A stretch of DNA of 64,000 bases, taken from assembly GCA_008921705.1 (NCBI GenBank), contig VFFE01007619.1, forward strand, positions 1,346,408 to 1,410,407, read 5' to 3'. Positions 34,185 through 45,900 of the stretch are shown one piece after another. Made by a program: the position numbers and the translations under genes. Positions within the stretch are counted from its first letter, which is position 1, and every line of letters starts with the position of its first letter. This DNA is from Burhinus oedicnemus. Taxonomy: Eukaryota; Chordata; Aves; Charadriiformes; Burhinidae. The notes beneath the pieces were generated by a model that saw only the letters and a program-made list of their open reading frames with translations, was not told the DNA's origin and ran no database searches.

Positions 34185-36059
34185 GTAGGTGAAACTATTA
34201 CCAAGTTCTTTTCAGCTAATTCAAAGAGGATTCCTCTCTGCTCTTTCCTGGGGCAAATTATGTACGTTACTCTTGCAGCCTTCTCTAACAACTAACTTGA
34301 TGTTGCTGATCTGTGAAACATCTTTATGTGCAGGACCAGTTATTTATGAGACATTGGCTAAGCTTAAATTATGTTTGCTATGTATGTAAAGAGGAGCGCC
34401 TGCTAGTGCCTTGAAGCTCATTTGCTCTATTTTCTGTTACTGGTTTGATGAATGTAGTCTGGCCCAAAGACAGCTGCTTCCATTGCTGTGTGTGATCAAG
34501 CTTACGTATAAGCAACCAACAACTATGTGTAGTCATGGTTTGAGCTGCACTAGGTCCTCCTTTCTTGTGTAGTAGGTTACCACAATTAGAGTTAGTGTTT
34601 ATGTAGCTGTAGGCTGTAGAATTACAATATGAATAGACATGTTGCTCTGACTCACTGTGGCATCTTTTCTTGTCCTTGCACTTGGGCTTTCCAAGCTGTC
34701 AGTAGTATTGAAAACAGTCTTCAAAAGTATTTCAGCTAAATTTGGGGGAGTAATGCACTGGTTTTGTACAGGTTTTACAGGAATTTCAAATTTCACAACT
34801 TTGGGAGTGACTTTTCTTCCTCGAGGTAATCAAGTCATTGCAGCTCCTATTGTAGGTATGGTTATACTTTGATAAGTATGAGGGATCCTTTTCATCTGGT
34901 TCAGTTAGATCCATGGAAAGATGTCTGCCTGTCTGTACCCTTTGAAGGGTACAGCTGGTGTCACTGTGCTTATATGAGAGAATTAACCACAGCAGTTCAT
35001 GTGTGGGCAACCTTACACTAAAGACAAAAAAGGGAAAGCAAGACTAGAAAAAGTGTTAAACTGTTTGTAAACTCTGAGTCACTTTCCTGTTCTCCTTACA
35101 GAGCAGCAGGAGCCTTGTCCCAGAATGGCTGGCCTATATTTTTTCACAGGGAAGGTTATTCATATAGTCTATTTCAGGCTAATGTAGGCATCTGACTTGG
35201 ATACTCCTGCATGACCGGCTCCCATTCTCTCCACTGTCTGACAATGCCTTCCTGTGTCCATGGGACTGAGCTCTGAACGTTGATCCTTAGAGTTGCACCT
35301 GAGCTAGATGTGTAGCATGGATTCATGTTGCTCCCAGCTATGTATTTTTTATACTGTCAGCAGCGTGGGTGCTTCGCAGACAGGGAATGATGTTTGTTTC
35401 AGCGATTTGTACCTCAGCAACATATAAAAGAAGGAACGCAACCAAAGGCCCAATGTCTCATGAGGTTAGGCAGCGTAAAAGGTACTGTGGGGCACTGAGA
35501 TGGAGCATTGCTGCTTGATGCATGTGGCCTCTTGAAAAGGCGTAGGAAAGGGTGGAGTGAGAAAGGTGCAATGAATGGTGAGAAGCATAGCTGAGCCCAG
35601 CTGCCAATGTTTCCTGAATAGGGGCTGTAAATTTGTAGCAGTAGGGGTGACTAGGAAGAGGCAGTGTGTTAGGAGAGACCTGCAACAGACATGGAAATGG
35701 AAAATCTTCCATCTACCTCTTTGTGTATGCAGTTATGATACCAACATGTTGAACTGGCTTGATCACATATCTTGGACTGCTTTCTTGATGATCTGTCCAA
35801 CATCATCTTACTCCTAGGGCTGTATTGTATCCTAGCTTATACCTTTCAGCTCATCAGTTTCCAAGATGGTTCCCGTGTATAAGGAAACCTCTGCTTTAGC
35901 CTCTCGCTTCCCAGAGCATGTGCAGGGTAATGTTGACTGGAGCCTGTTGGTTACTTCAGCTTTCAGAGCTGAAGCTGAGATTGCACTGTGTAACACTGAA
36001 TCTTTAATGCTACAGATGAGTGTTCTTCATATAGTGATTTTCTGTTTCTTGCCTTTAAG
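34185..36059 (+). other. UNC13B: UNC13B intron, about 1.9 kb
   Basis: This intron runs from gtaggt to tgcctttaag. I see no exon or recognisable repeat inside it. Confidence 0.8.
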
Positions 36060-36150
36060 CTACCATGGTGACAACGAGCCACCACCATTTCCTCCAGCAA
36101 GAGCCCATTGGATTAGAGCCATTAGCAAAGTTCGACTGCGGCTTCAAGAG
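36060..36150 (+). CDS. UNC13B: UNC13B exon: calmodulin-binding helix
   Basis: This 91-nt exon enters in phase 2 (AG|C gives Ser) and ends in phase 0 at CAAGAG|gtagga. It reads SYHGDNEPPPFPPARAHWIR followed by AISKVRLRLQE. The ARAHWIRAxxKVRLxLQE stretch is a basic amphipathic helix matching the calmodulin recognition segment of ubMunc13-2 (family knowledge: the anchor Trp is W387 in rat ubMunc13-2 and W464 in Munc13-1). Ca2+/calmodulin binding there enhances priming and short-term plasticity. The Trp and the basic/hydrophobic spacing are intact. The following exon, expected to encode the approach to the C1 domain, is not in the window. Confidence 0.95.
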
Positions 36151-37343
36151 GTAGGATGGAGTATTGCTTCGCTCCTTCTCTGTGCTACCTGGGTTTTACA
36201 TCTGTGGCTGAAGGTTTCATTTCTTCTTCCTTGTAAGACACCTCATAGTTTTGATGTTTTGCAGACAAAAATTTAATCAAAGGTATTGTATGGGACTGCA
36301 ACATGTTCTGATGGTCTTAGAGCTATCTAATTCTATCAAATATTTTGAACATCATTGTGTGGAACTAGAGATGAATATCAGAAAAGATGCAGAAACAGAG
36401 AAATTAGCTCTGAATTTGCAAATAGTAATAATAATGTCTGGACTAAATGGTTTGTGTTACACTGTTCAAAATGAAGACTTTTTCTCAAGGCAACTTGAGG
36501 ATAGCTTGTTAGCTTAGTAGGAGTTACTGGTATTATTTGTCGTGTGAAAAATGTTCCTTGGGAAACTTTACATCAAATATTTTTATATATACTAATTGAA
36601 AGTGGGTGTATAATAAGTCTTGGTATTTCCATCTCATGAAAGTAAGATTTAAAAATAAATAATCTTGATTTGGGAAGTCAAAAGGAAAAGGTTGTGACAT
36701 TTTCTTCAGCAATATAAACACTCTTGTTTTAGAAAACAGCAATTAAGACCCAAAAAGTTGTTGTTTTTTTTAAAAAAAGTCTTATGCTTTCATCCATCTG
36801 TATGCCCACAGAAAGATAACATATGGTGTTCATATTCTATAGATGATAAACTATTGCCTACTACTCGAAGTGCAGAGTTAATATATTTCATTTAGAAATA
36901 CTACTTTCTTCTAGAGCTCTCTTGTTTTGTTTTTATAAAAAATTATTTTACAGTCTCTATCAGTAGCAGGACTTTTCTTTCTCTTCTGGTTTTGTTGCAA
37001 GTTTTTAGGAAAACAATTATTATTATTTTTTGCCTCTGGGTAGGCATCTGAAGTGCCATAGCAGAAATAGTGTTTCCCTTGGCTTATCTGGATTGTAAAT
37101 TCTTTCCAATCCAACAATTATTTCATTTCTGAGCAGAAGGGATTTGGGTCAAAACTGTCAGTATGACAAGGAAAGTGAAATTTAAGAACACTGTTAGTAT
37201 CTAAGAAGAAAAGGAACTTCTGTCGTGGTTTTGTAGAGCATGCAAGTAAAACACTTTAGTTCTGTGTCTTATGGAAAACAAATTCACAAACATACTAGAA
37301 GAGACAGGAGATTAAGTGATGCTTCTCCCTGGATAGCGCGCTC

Positions 37344-37365
37344 TTTTTTTTTTTTTTTTTTTTTT
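37344..37365 (+). repeat. Poly-T run (22 nt)
   Basis: A run of 22 T follows gcgcgctc. The flank beyond it shows no TTTATT (reverse AATAAA) and no recognisable retrocopy, so I call it a simple homopolymer. Confidence 0.9.
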
Positions 37366-37519
37366 GAGAGTACAAGGTCCACGAGGTGGTTCAGCATCAA
37401 TCTTTGTGTTTCTGCTGAATTGGAAGGAAGATGTGCTTTGAGATTGCTGTTACAGAAACACTAGTTTTGTTATGATAGCAAAATGTCATGAATTGCTCTG
37501 CCTTCACCTCTCCTAACCG

Positions 37520-38480
37520 CTACTGATCCAAAATTTCCTCAAAACCAAAAAAAAGTAAGAGATGGAGCTTTCCAGCAGCCTGCTCCAGGGCTTAGCTGTC
37601 TTTACTGTCCAAAGGCTTTTCCTAACCTCTGCTCTAGATCTCTCTTGTGCCATATAATTCCATTTCTCCCGATCAGGACAAGTAAAGGCGCAGAATGGAT
37701 TCCTTTCCTCTCTGAAATAATGAAGGGCTGCTGCAAAGAGAGGACAAAGCTCCACTTGCTCTCCTCATGTTCACTAAATGACGCTTTTTCTTTTAGCCTT
37801 TTCTTGTCAGGTTATTTTTAGGCACTCTTTAATCAGCCTTTTTCTTTTTTTTTTTCTTTTCTTTTTCTCTCTTTTCTTGTTTTTCCTGAAGTGCAGTGTC
37901 CAAAGCTGAATGTAGGAACCCAGCTGAGAGCTTGCTCGTGTGCACTACAGAGCAACGAAGACTTTGTTCTCCAGGCTGTGATCCTGGTATCGCAAGATAT
38001 CAGGTATCCTGCTGTGATGGTGCCTTTTTATCACAGACTAACACTAATCTATAGTTAGCCTCTTATCCTTTCCAGAGCTGAGGTTCCTTCTGAAGAAGGG
38101 CTTTGTCAGTTGTTCCCTAGCCTGTATTTCTGTTGGATTACAGCTGAATATGGCTCTGCACTTGTTCTTATGGAATCTTTTTTCACTCCGTAAGCACACT
38201 GCTGTCTGTCTCTTCCTAACCTGTTATGCCTACAAATGCCTCAAGTTGTATGTGAAAAAGTTGTGTAGTACCCAAGCTGCCAGGCTGTGTGCTACCAGAG
38301 CTGCCCGAGGGACACTGCTTGATACATTCTTTGAGGCTGGCTACCCTGAGTATAATTTTTTTCCAGTGTGTGTGCATCTATTTTAGCAATTTCGTCCAGA
38401 CCTCAGGATATAAAACTTCTACTGTTCTTCTCCTACCCCTAAGACTAATTTACCTTGTCACAGAAGGAAGTTAAATGCAT
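37520..38480 (-). mobile_element. Ancient CR1/L3-type LINE relic, antisense
   Basis: The + strand reads as the degraded reverse complement of an amniote CR1/L3-like LINE 3' region. Matching stretches, in the expected order, include: cttttcctaacctctgctctagatctctct (37617-37646); the segment around gtgtccaaagctgaatgtaggaacccagctgagagc (near 37895-37931); and cagttgttccctagcctgtatttctgttgg with gctctgcacttgttcttatgg (38107-38173). The recognition is by memory of the repeat consensus. No coding capacity survives. A pyrimidine tract (about 37838-37885) interrupts it. Confidence 0.6.
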
Positions 38481-39890
38481 TTGACACAGTTCCACTCTTC
38501 ATAAAATTCTCTGTTATTTCTCTCCTTTTTATGTTCTGGAAGATTTGCAAATAATTTGATTATTTGTTCCAGTCTTCAATTCCCAGGAGCAGGGGAAAAA
38601 AGTCAAGTTAGCACTTTCATAATTATCTAGGTCCTCCTCTTCCTATTTTTTGAGTGTAAATGCTTGCTTTGCCCTTTTGAAATCTTCAAGTGCATTGCCT
38701 GTTTTTCAAGTTCTTAGCGCTTTGTGATTGTCAGTGTTGCAACCTGGTACCTGAGGATGGAGATTTATCAGGACCAGCTGACTTAGAAATAACTACCTTA
38801 TCTCTTTGCTTTCAAATTTGTTTTCCTTTACTGCAACCTGTTTTTTATACCTTGCTAAACTTCTTTTCCCTTTTTTTAAAAAACAATATTAATTCTGTCA
38901 GCTGCCTGACTGCAGTTGTCCCTGTCAGTGAAGACCTGAAGCAATTAAGGCATCAAATGTTCCAGCCTTCTTAAGGCCACCTGATGATAGCTTTGTCTTC
39001 CTATGAGTAGCATATTGTGTGTTCACTTCTGGGTGTTTAAGTTTGTGCTTTGGCCTTTTGATTTCCTTCCTGTGCAATCATGCTTGTCCTTAAAAACTTC
39101 ATCAAGAAGGTATCTGTAGTTTGAGGTTCAAGCCCTCTGAAGAGCTTATGATTTTTTTTGGACAGGTCTCTCACTGTACGTCCTTTCCTTCCTCTTCACT
39201 GGGATAGCTTGTGATTTTTTTGTCTGTTAGTGTTGTTTCATTAACTGTTAACAGCTTCCTGAACTCCTGGTCCCATAAGCTTGTTTCTCATGAGCTCTAG
39301 CTGCTTATTTTCTGAGTTTTTATTAGTTTGTGTTCTTGAATTGCATAGTGTTTTTCTAGCTTGTCTAATTCCTTTCCTTGCAAGGTATCAGGGAGACTGT
39401 CACAGTTTTCTTGAATGCATTTGCATCCTCATTTATCTCTGTACTTTTGCTCAAATCTAGAAGAGCGTCTATGCTAGTTGCTTTTTGTACCTTGTGCATC
39501 ATCAGCTCATTCCTAGATCTTGTTTGAAAGTCAGTGATATGAATACAAATATTCCAGATAAGTATCAGGATTTTAAAGGTCCCTGTGACGATAGTCAAAC
39601 CAGGTGATTCTGTTGGTAGTTAGAAAAGGTCATGTCTTGTTTCTCTGATCACCCTATTAACATCTTCCCATCTTGTATTGTTACCTAGAAGCTTTCAAGA
39701 GGACTATTCTCTTTTTTTCTAGTGCTTAGTGCAGCTGCTTATGTCCTTCATGTTCAAAGCGATGCCTCCAGCTCTTTTCCATGTTCCCCTTCCTCCATGC
39801 GCACTATCTTTTCATTAATACATGTGGAACTCCAGCTCACTGATCCAGCTCACTGGGTTCCTCTCACATAGACTACCAAAATGATTTTTA
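38481..39890 (-). mobile_element. Probable further part of the CR1/L3-type relic
   Basis: Weaker but similarly ordered matches continue on the same orientation, for example cttcctgaactcctggtccc (39255-39274) and tttgctcaaatctagaagagcgtctatgctagttgc (39446-39481). They recall upstream parts of amniote LINE copies. Borders are uncertain, and parts may be unrelated intron. Confidence 0.35.
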
Positions 39891-39924
39891 TGACTCTTAC
39901 TTGTTAATGATCTAGCTGAAATGT

Positions 39925-39959
39925 GAAAGAAAGAAAAGAAAGAAAGAAAGAAAAAAAAG
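39925..39959 (+). repeat. (GAAA)n simple repeat
   Basis: This is an imperfect tract of GAAA units ending in an A-run. It lies at the edge of the LINE-like region and could be a microsatellite grown from repeat-derived sequence. Confidence 0.85.
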
Positions 39960-42900
39960 ACGCCCAAGAAGTTTCCATATGTGATGTGATAATAAATCCC
40001 CCGAGCAATTCAGCCTCCCACCTGGGAAGAGATTAATATTCATGTGAATAACATACATGCATCCTACAGCACCATGAGTCAGAGAAATGTAGTATTTTAA
40101 TTAAGACTCAACAGTTATAAAATGGCACAGAAATTTGTAACTGTGCATGTTAAAAAAGCTTTGTGGTTGCATGCAGTTTTTTCTTCACTTCTGCTGTTTT
40201 CCTTGTTCTCTTTCTGTGTGTGTAAAGAGGAAACTTAATTATGCCAGAATCAAACTAGGATTTTCAGCCCTGAGAGGAATGACTCAATAATTGTCACCTT
40301 CACACTTAGAACTTTGTCTACAAAGAAGGATTAATTGATAGCTCGTCTGCTGCAATCCCTCTGTGAGAGCTTCTTTTCCAAAAGAAGAACAAACACATAG
40401 CTATTGCATCTTCAACTTGCAGCCCTCCTTAACTGAAATAGCCTTCAGCTAGGGACACAGCTGTGTGACTTTAACAGTTACGCAAATTTAAATCTGAGTT
40501 TTGTATGACATAGAAGAATTGGCAGACTGGAGAAGAGCAAAAATTCAATCAAATCATCAAATTGCCTCTCTTACCAATTCTTTTAAGTATATTTAAGTAT
40601 TACAAGAGGGTGTGGTGTCTGGGATTTTATCCATTTATATTGAATTTGTTTATGGGGGAAAATGTCTTACGCATCATTTTCCTCTTTTATGTAAGATTAA
40701 ATACATCAATTTACTTGTTTTCATTTCAAACCCAAAGTCATTGGAGCAGTGTTCCCTCCTTCTTTTGTCTTCTAGATGACATTTTATACCAATTATTTTG
40801 ATTTTAGTCTTTGTCTTTCCCTGTTAAATGTCACTAGTCTGTTCTTTTTGACTGCTATGTAACTAGATCGCGTACCAAGATGGCAGATGTAGTTCATGAC
40901 ATTGTTGTTCTGGAATATGATAAGCACCTGCAGTTGGGGGACTAAATGACTATTCTCTAGTGTTATAGGTACCAAATTGTATCCTCAGTCTTGTTTTCCT
41001 GTGCCCCATAGTTTCACAGTCAGCACTTCTGATCAAGCACCTGCAAATATTTAAAAACCATCAGGGTCTCACTTTTAAAAGCCCTGGTCCAGGGAGCATG
41101 TTTTATTGGTGATTTTGGAGTGTGAAGCCCTATTTTTATTTTGAGAAAGCTGTTGGTATAAACCACCACTATTCCCTTCTTAAGTAGCTGTGGGGTGCCC
41201 TGAAGACTACTTTCTGGACTTTCCACTGTTAGTGAGGAGACCAACAAGGCATGAACTGGTGCTAGCCTGGGTTGCTAGTTTGATTGTAAGCTAACCTGCC
41301 TGCCCCCACTCCCCACGTGTGAATCCTCTGATCATTAAAACCATGCACTGTACACACGCCGAGATGGCTAGTGGAGGACATGCCTGCTTTTAGCCAGTCA
41401 CCAAAAGATTAGAAACTGTCCATTTCCACCTCTCATGAACTGTGCAGTCCATGCAATAGTTTACTTTGGGCATTTTATTTCCCTTAAGCTTTGTTGCCTA
41501 GGTGTCTTGTTATCAGTCCCGTGAAGATGAGTAAGCTCTGCATTTTCAAAGCCTCCCACACAGTGGCAAAGAAGCGGACTGAAGCATTGTGACTCTAACA
41601 GTTACTAGAAACTTCTCTTCATACAGAAAAACTACATCTCTAGTTAAATGTCTTCCTTCTTTTCTACCTGTTGTATTTATGAAAGTTTTCTTTAACCTCC
41701 ACCAAAATACCTATGTTGCTGATGAAACGTCCCAGGGATCAGGGTTGGTGAGGATCTGTAGAACACCCTTGAGCTCATGAAATCACTGTTCCTACACCAG
41801 AGAGGAGATCTGGTCTGGTAGGTAAGGCGCAATCTGAGGGTTGCTGCCAGCTGTAGTGCAGACTGTTGTCAGATGTCTGTGCTCGCAATGACAGTCAGAT
41901 GCTTTCTGCATATCTTATCTATAAAATGCCTATGCGGCTTTCAGATCCCTTATGGATTGCACAACAATAATTATTTAGAAAGCATTTAAATACAAAAGTA
42001 ATGGAGGTGTTCTACTACCTCCCCATGCCATAACCTTACTGCCCTGTGTTGCATCTGAGTTTGCAGACTGGGAAGTCTTGTAGGACTCCCCAAAGCTTTC
42101 ACGGGTGATTCCCTGGTACTTGAACAACCTGTGTCTGTTGTCTCTTCTGGTAGCCTCTCTGTGAGGGCAGGTTCGGCTGTCATGCTGCATTCAGAGGAAG
42201 AAAACCTTCTTTCATCTCCGAATGTCTTAAAGAAGATGTCTGCATATTCACATCTGTTTGGAATAGAATGCATGTTTATTTATCTTTACTGAGATTCTCT
42301 GAGGCCTACTACCTTTTTTAACCTGCTTTGCAATAAATGTTAACAGTTACATTACAGCAAAGAGATAATTATTTGTATGTACACACAAGAAAATAGTGTT
42401 GTGCCTTCATTAGCTGCTGTTGTGATTTTAGAGTAGCTTTTTGATAACACTATCTCCAGTGGGAAAAATCAACATGCTTGCCCTTTTTAGAGTAGTTATG
42501 CTAAAATTAAGAGAAATGCTCTCTTGTGAAGCAACATGCTGGTCAGAAATGCTTTTTATAATGACCACAGCAGCTAGGAGCCTGTTCAGTTGCTAACAGG
42601 ATTTTCTGCAAGCTTCTCTGAACATATCAACATACTGACACGCAACTTGTATTCACCTCTGCTATAAACCAATTTTGGTGTTGATGATCTGTATTCCCCT
42701 GCACAGAGGACATCTGTCCCCCTCAGTGACAACAGAGTTCCTCCATACCCTCCTGTTGCTCGTTAGAAAAAAACAAGTTTTCTTAATTGTAATAGGATTT
42801 TGCAGAGTGGATAGCTAACTTTCCTATAACACTATTTTGCTTTTTCACTGGAAGCTTCCTGTGGGCTTGGGAGGCTTGGGGTAGCCTCCATGAGAAGGCA

Positions 42901-45900
42901 GAGAATTATGACATGTTCTTTCTTTTCCCGATCTATAGTAGTATTCAGGACTAAAGCTTTGCTTCTATAGTTTTGTATTGTAAACTCTACACATGTATAA
43001 GTCAAAATTCTTATGAAGCCTCTGAATGGGAATCTAGATGCAATTTACTTTTCTTCCCAGGTTTATTCCATTGATTTCCTTAAAAAGAAAGGGAAGATGT
43101 TTGTGCAACATCTGGGATATAGTTTACAACCATGGGATGTTCCACAGTCAGGTGCATCTCTGACTTTTAAAGTCATAATGACAGTATTGGGATGCCTGTG
43201 AATAGTCTACCATTATCTCTTTTTTTTGTTTGTTTCTTACTTGAAACACTTCATGTGTGAGTGTTTGATTTCTGGAATGAAGCTGGATGGAAAGTGGCTG
43301 CTGCTTTTGAAAAGTGTGGGGGGGTTTTGGGTGGGTGAGTGGTTAGACTTTCTGGTTTTGCTTTTTGAGATTGGCTGGGATATGACAGATGCAAAACCCC
43401 TCTGTAGAACAGCCAGCGGCTTAAGCTAGGATATGCCTAGAACAAGGGGGTAACAGGACTCTAGTTCCTGATCTAAACTGCACAATATTGGCATTTTAAC
43501 CTTCGTTTCCCACATTTTAGAAAACGGCATTTACTGCTAAGCTGTAACACTCTTCTAGTGAATGACTCTTCCCTGCGTTCCCCTCCCTGTTTGGACATTT
43601 TAGACCTGAGAAATATTCCCATTCAAATTCATCATTGTCCTGTAAAACAAGTTTTGATTCTGACAAACTGGTGTTTTCTGAAGGAAAAGGTGTCTTATTC
43701 ACCTTCCTTGCTCTCCATGGAAGTTGTACCTCTGCTGATCAGAGAGCAAGATGTGGGTGGCAGCAGTGGGCTGGCAAGGTGGATAGATGACCTTATGTCT
43801 TGTGCAGCTCCTAGGTTCCCAATTAGACTGTGAACCCAGAATTGCTGCCTTTTTGTCGCTGGTATTGGTTCTCAAGTGATCTGATCACAGCAAGTTCTAT
43901 ATTTGTTATCTCCAGAAGTGACTTGCCTGTTGCAGGCTGAAGGAACTATCCATGTGCACAGAGTACCTCTGAATCAGGATGAACTACAGTAAGCTCTTTT
44001 TTCCCTGTCTGGTGCTGCCCAGCTTGCATTCACATTTGCATCAAGACTTTTGAGCAAGTGCTTGTCTTTTCCCAGGACCTCCTGCAGCAGTTGTCTGAAG
44101 CATTCAGGAAAAATGGAAGCCAGGTCTGTTTGCAGAGTGGACCAAGTCCTCTAAATAGTGTGTATGAAAGGCTACAGAAGAATACTAAAAATGTTGGAGC
44201 TGAGGCACCTGTTTCCACCTTATGCAAAACTGCCCTCTTTGCACCTTGTTTTGGGGATGTAAAGGCAGAAAGAATTTCAGCAACGTGCTCTGTTGATAGA
44301 GGCTTGTATCTGACATGGACTGGGGCACAGAAACCTGCCGTGTCCTGACCACCTCAACATGGCACTTGCGCAAGGTGCTCATCAGTAGAAACTTAGAGAG
44401 CTTCATCTAGCCCTGGAGTAAGTCAGTTCCTCCTGCTCGGAATAGGGGTGCAATGGGAGAGGTGGGTGGGGGGACTCCTACCTGCCACATACGCAGCCCT
44501 TAAAAATAGCTTTGGCTGTTGGGAGAGCCAGACTTCACACTCTTATTTTTAAGGCTGTGCGTAGGAGGAGGGGATATTTCCCAGTGTTGTGTATTACTGA
44601 AGCAATCTGTACAAGAAATGCTGCACCAGAGAGATAGCAGTGGGCTTTGGCTTACAAAGCACAAGACTTGGAGAAAAGATGAGCTAACCAGCACTGGCTG
44701 AGAGCATCGTAAATGAAGCGTTAACTATTCGTGCAATGTTAGCAAATGCTTTGAATAACATCGTAACTTCATAGAAGAAAGCAGTAGGTCAGAAAAAAGG
44801 GTTTGGTACATGACAATTTTGTCTTTTAGTGTTGTTTTTCTTTCACTTGTTTCTTGTTTTCCAAGTTGCATGGTTACACAACCTGTTTAGATGTAGGGCA
44901 GGGTTGCCTTGCATGCTTCTGAGCTAATTTTTGGTGTTGTGTAAGGGTTGCTGTAACTGGAATCTTCTAGTACTGTGCATCTGGATTTAACTAAGATGAT
45001 TGGGTTTTTTCCACCCATTGTAAAAGTGGCATTTGGAAGTCAAAATGCTGTTAATAATGGTTAATGTACTGCCTGAAGACAGCAGGAGTCCAGTTCTGGC
45101 TGGTGTTATGTAGTATGTAAAACAGAGTAGCATTTTTATTTTCTGCACTTTTTAATGTTAATGATTTATTGAATTCAAGCCTCTTGAAGGTCTTGTAGTA
45201 CAGCTGTCCGTTAGGAAGTAGTTCTTGCCCGGTCATACAAGAACTATCTTTGCATCCAAGACTCCTTGGCAACCAAACAGGATTTTTAAGCCATATCGTG
45301 GCCACTAGCAAGTTGTCTACTGTCTGCTCATGTTTAGAGTCTGAACAACTTTGTGACACTGTGGAGGGCTGAGGAGATGAGCCTGGATCAAGCTGTGTGT
45401 TCATTTCCATGGCTGTGATGGTTAATCGCTGGTGCTTTCAAAAAGGGCTTTTTGGTGGTTCCCTTTTGGTTTCATTTGAAACCTGCTCATGGTGAAGGTG
45501 GGACCAGTTCTTCTCCTTGGCTTTTGAATCTGTAAGGAAAGGCCTGCAGCCTTTCCTGGCAGTCTGTGAGCTGGGTTTATAATGTGAATCCTCTGCTGAA
45601 AGGCGCTTGAGAACATCAAGATACCAGATATCTGTTCTGCAGGGAGAATTTCCAGAACGCACTGGCAGCTCTATCCTTTGTGTGCTATAAAACTAAAGAT
45701 AATTTAGGCATAAAGCTGGGGTGAAATCCCAAAGATTTGAATCTGATTTGTTTCATCTGTTCAGCTTGAGACTTTCATCTGTTGCTCAAGCATGCAGGTA
45801 CCAGATGCTGGAAGGGCTGTGGTAAGACTGAGTGCAACTTTACTGGGGTGCCGTAGACAGTGAGTCTCTTGCTATATGGGATTGCTTGTGCCTTCAGGCT

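Noticed and set aside
37344..37470. Poly-T run as the tail of an antisense processed retrocopy
   Set aside because: No reverse polyadenylation signal, no target-site duplication seen, and the flank is not recognisable as a transcript.
41986..42273. Minus-strand frame of 95 codons with a fairly coding-like composition
   Set aside because: No recognisable family, no clear splice borders or promoter. It could be remnant repeat or chance and is not supportable as a gene.
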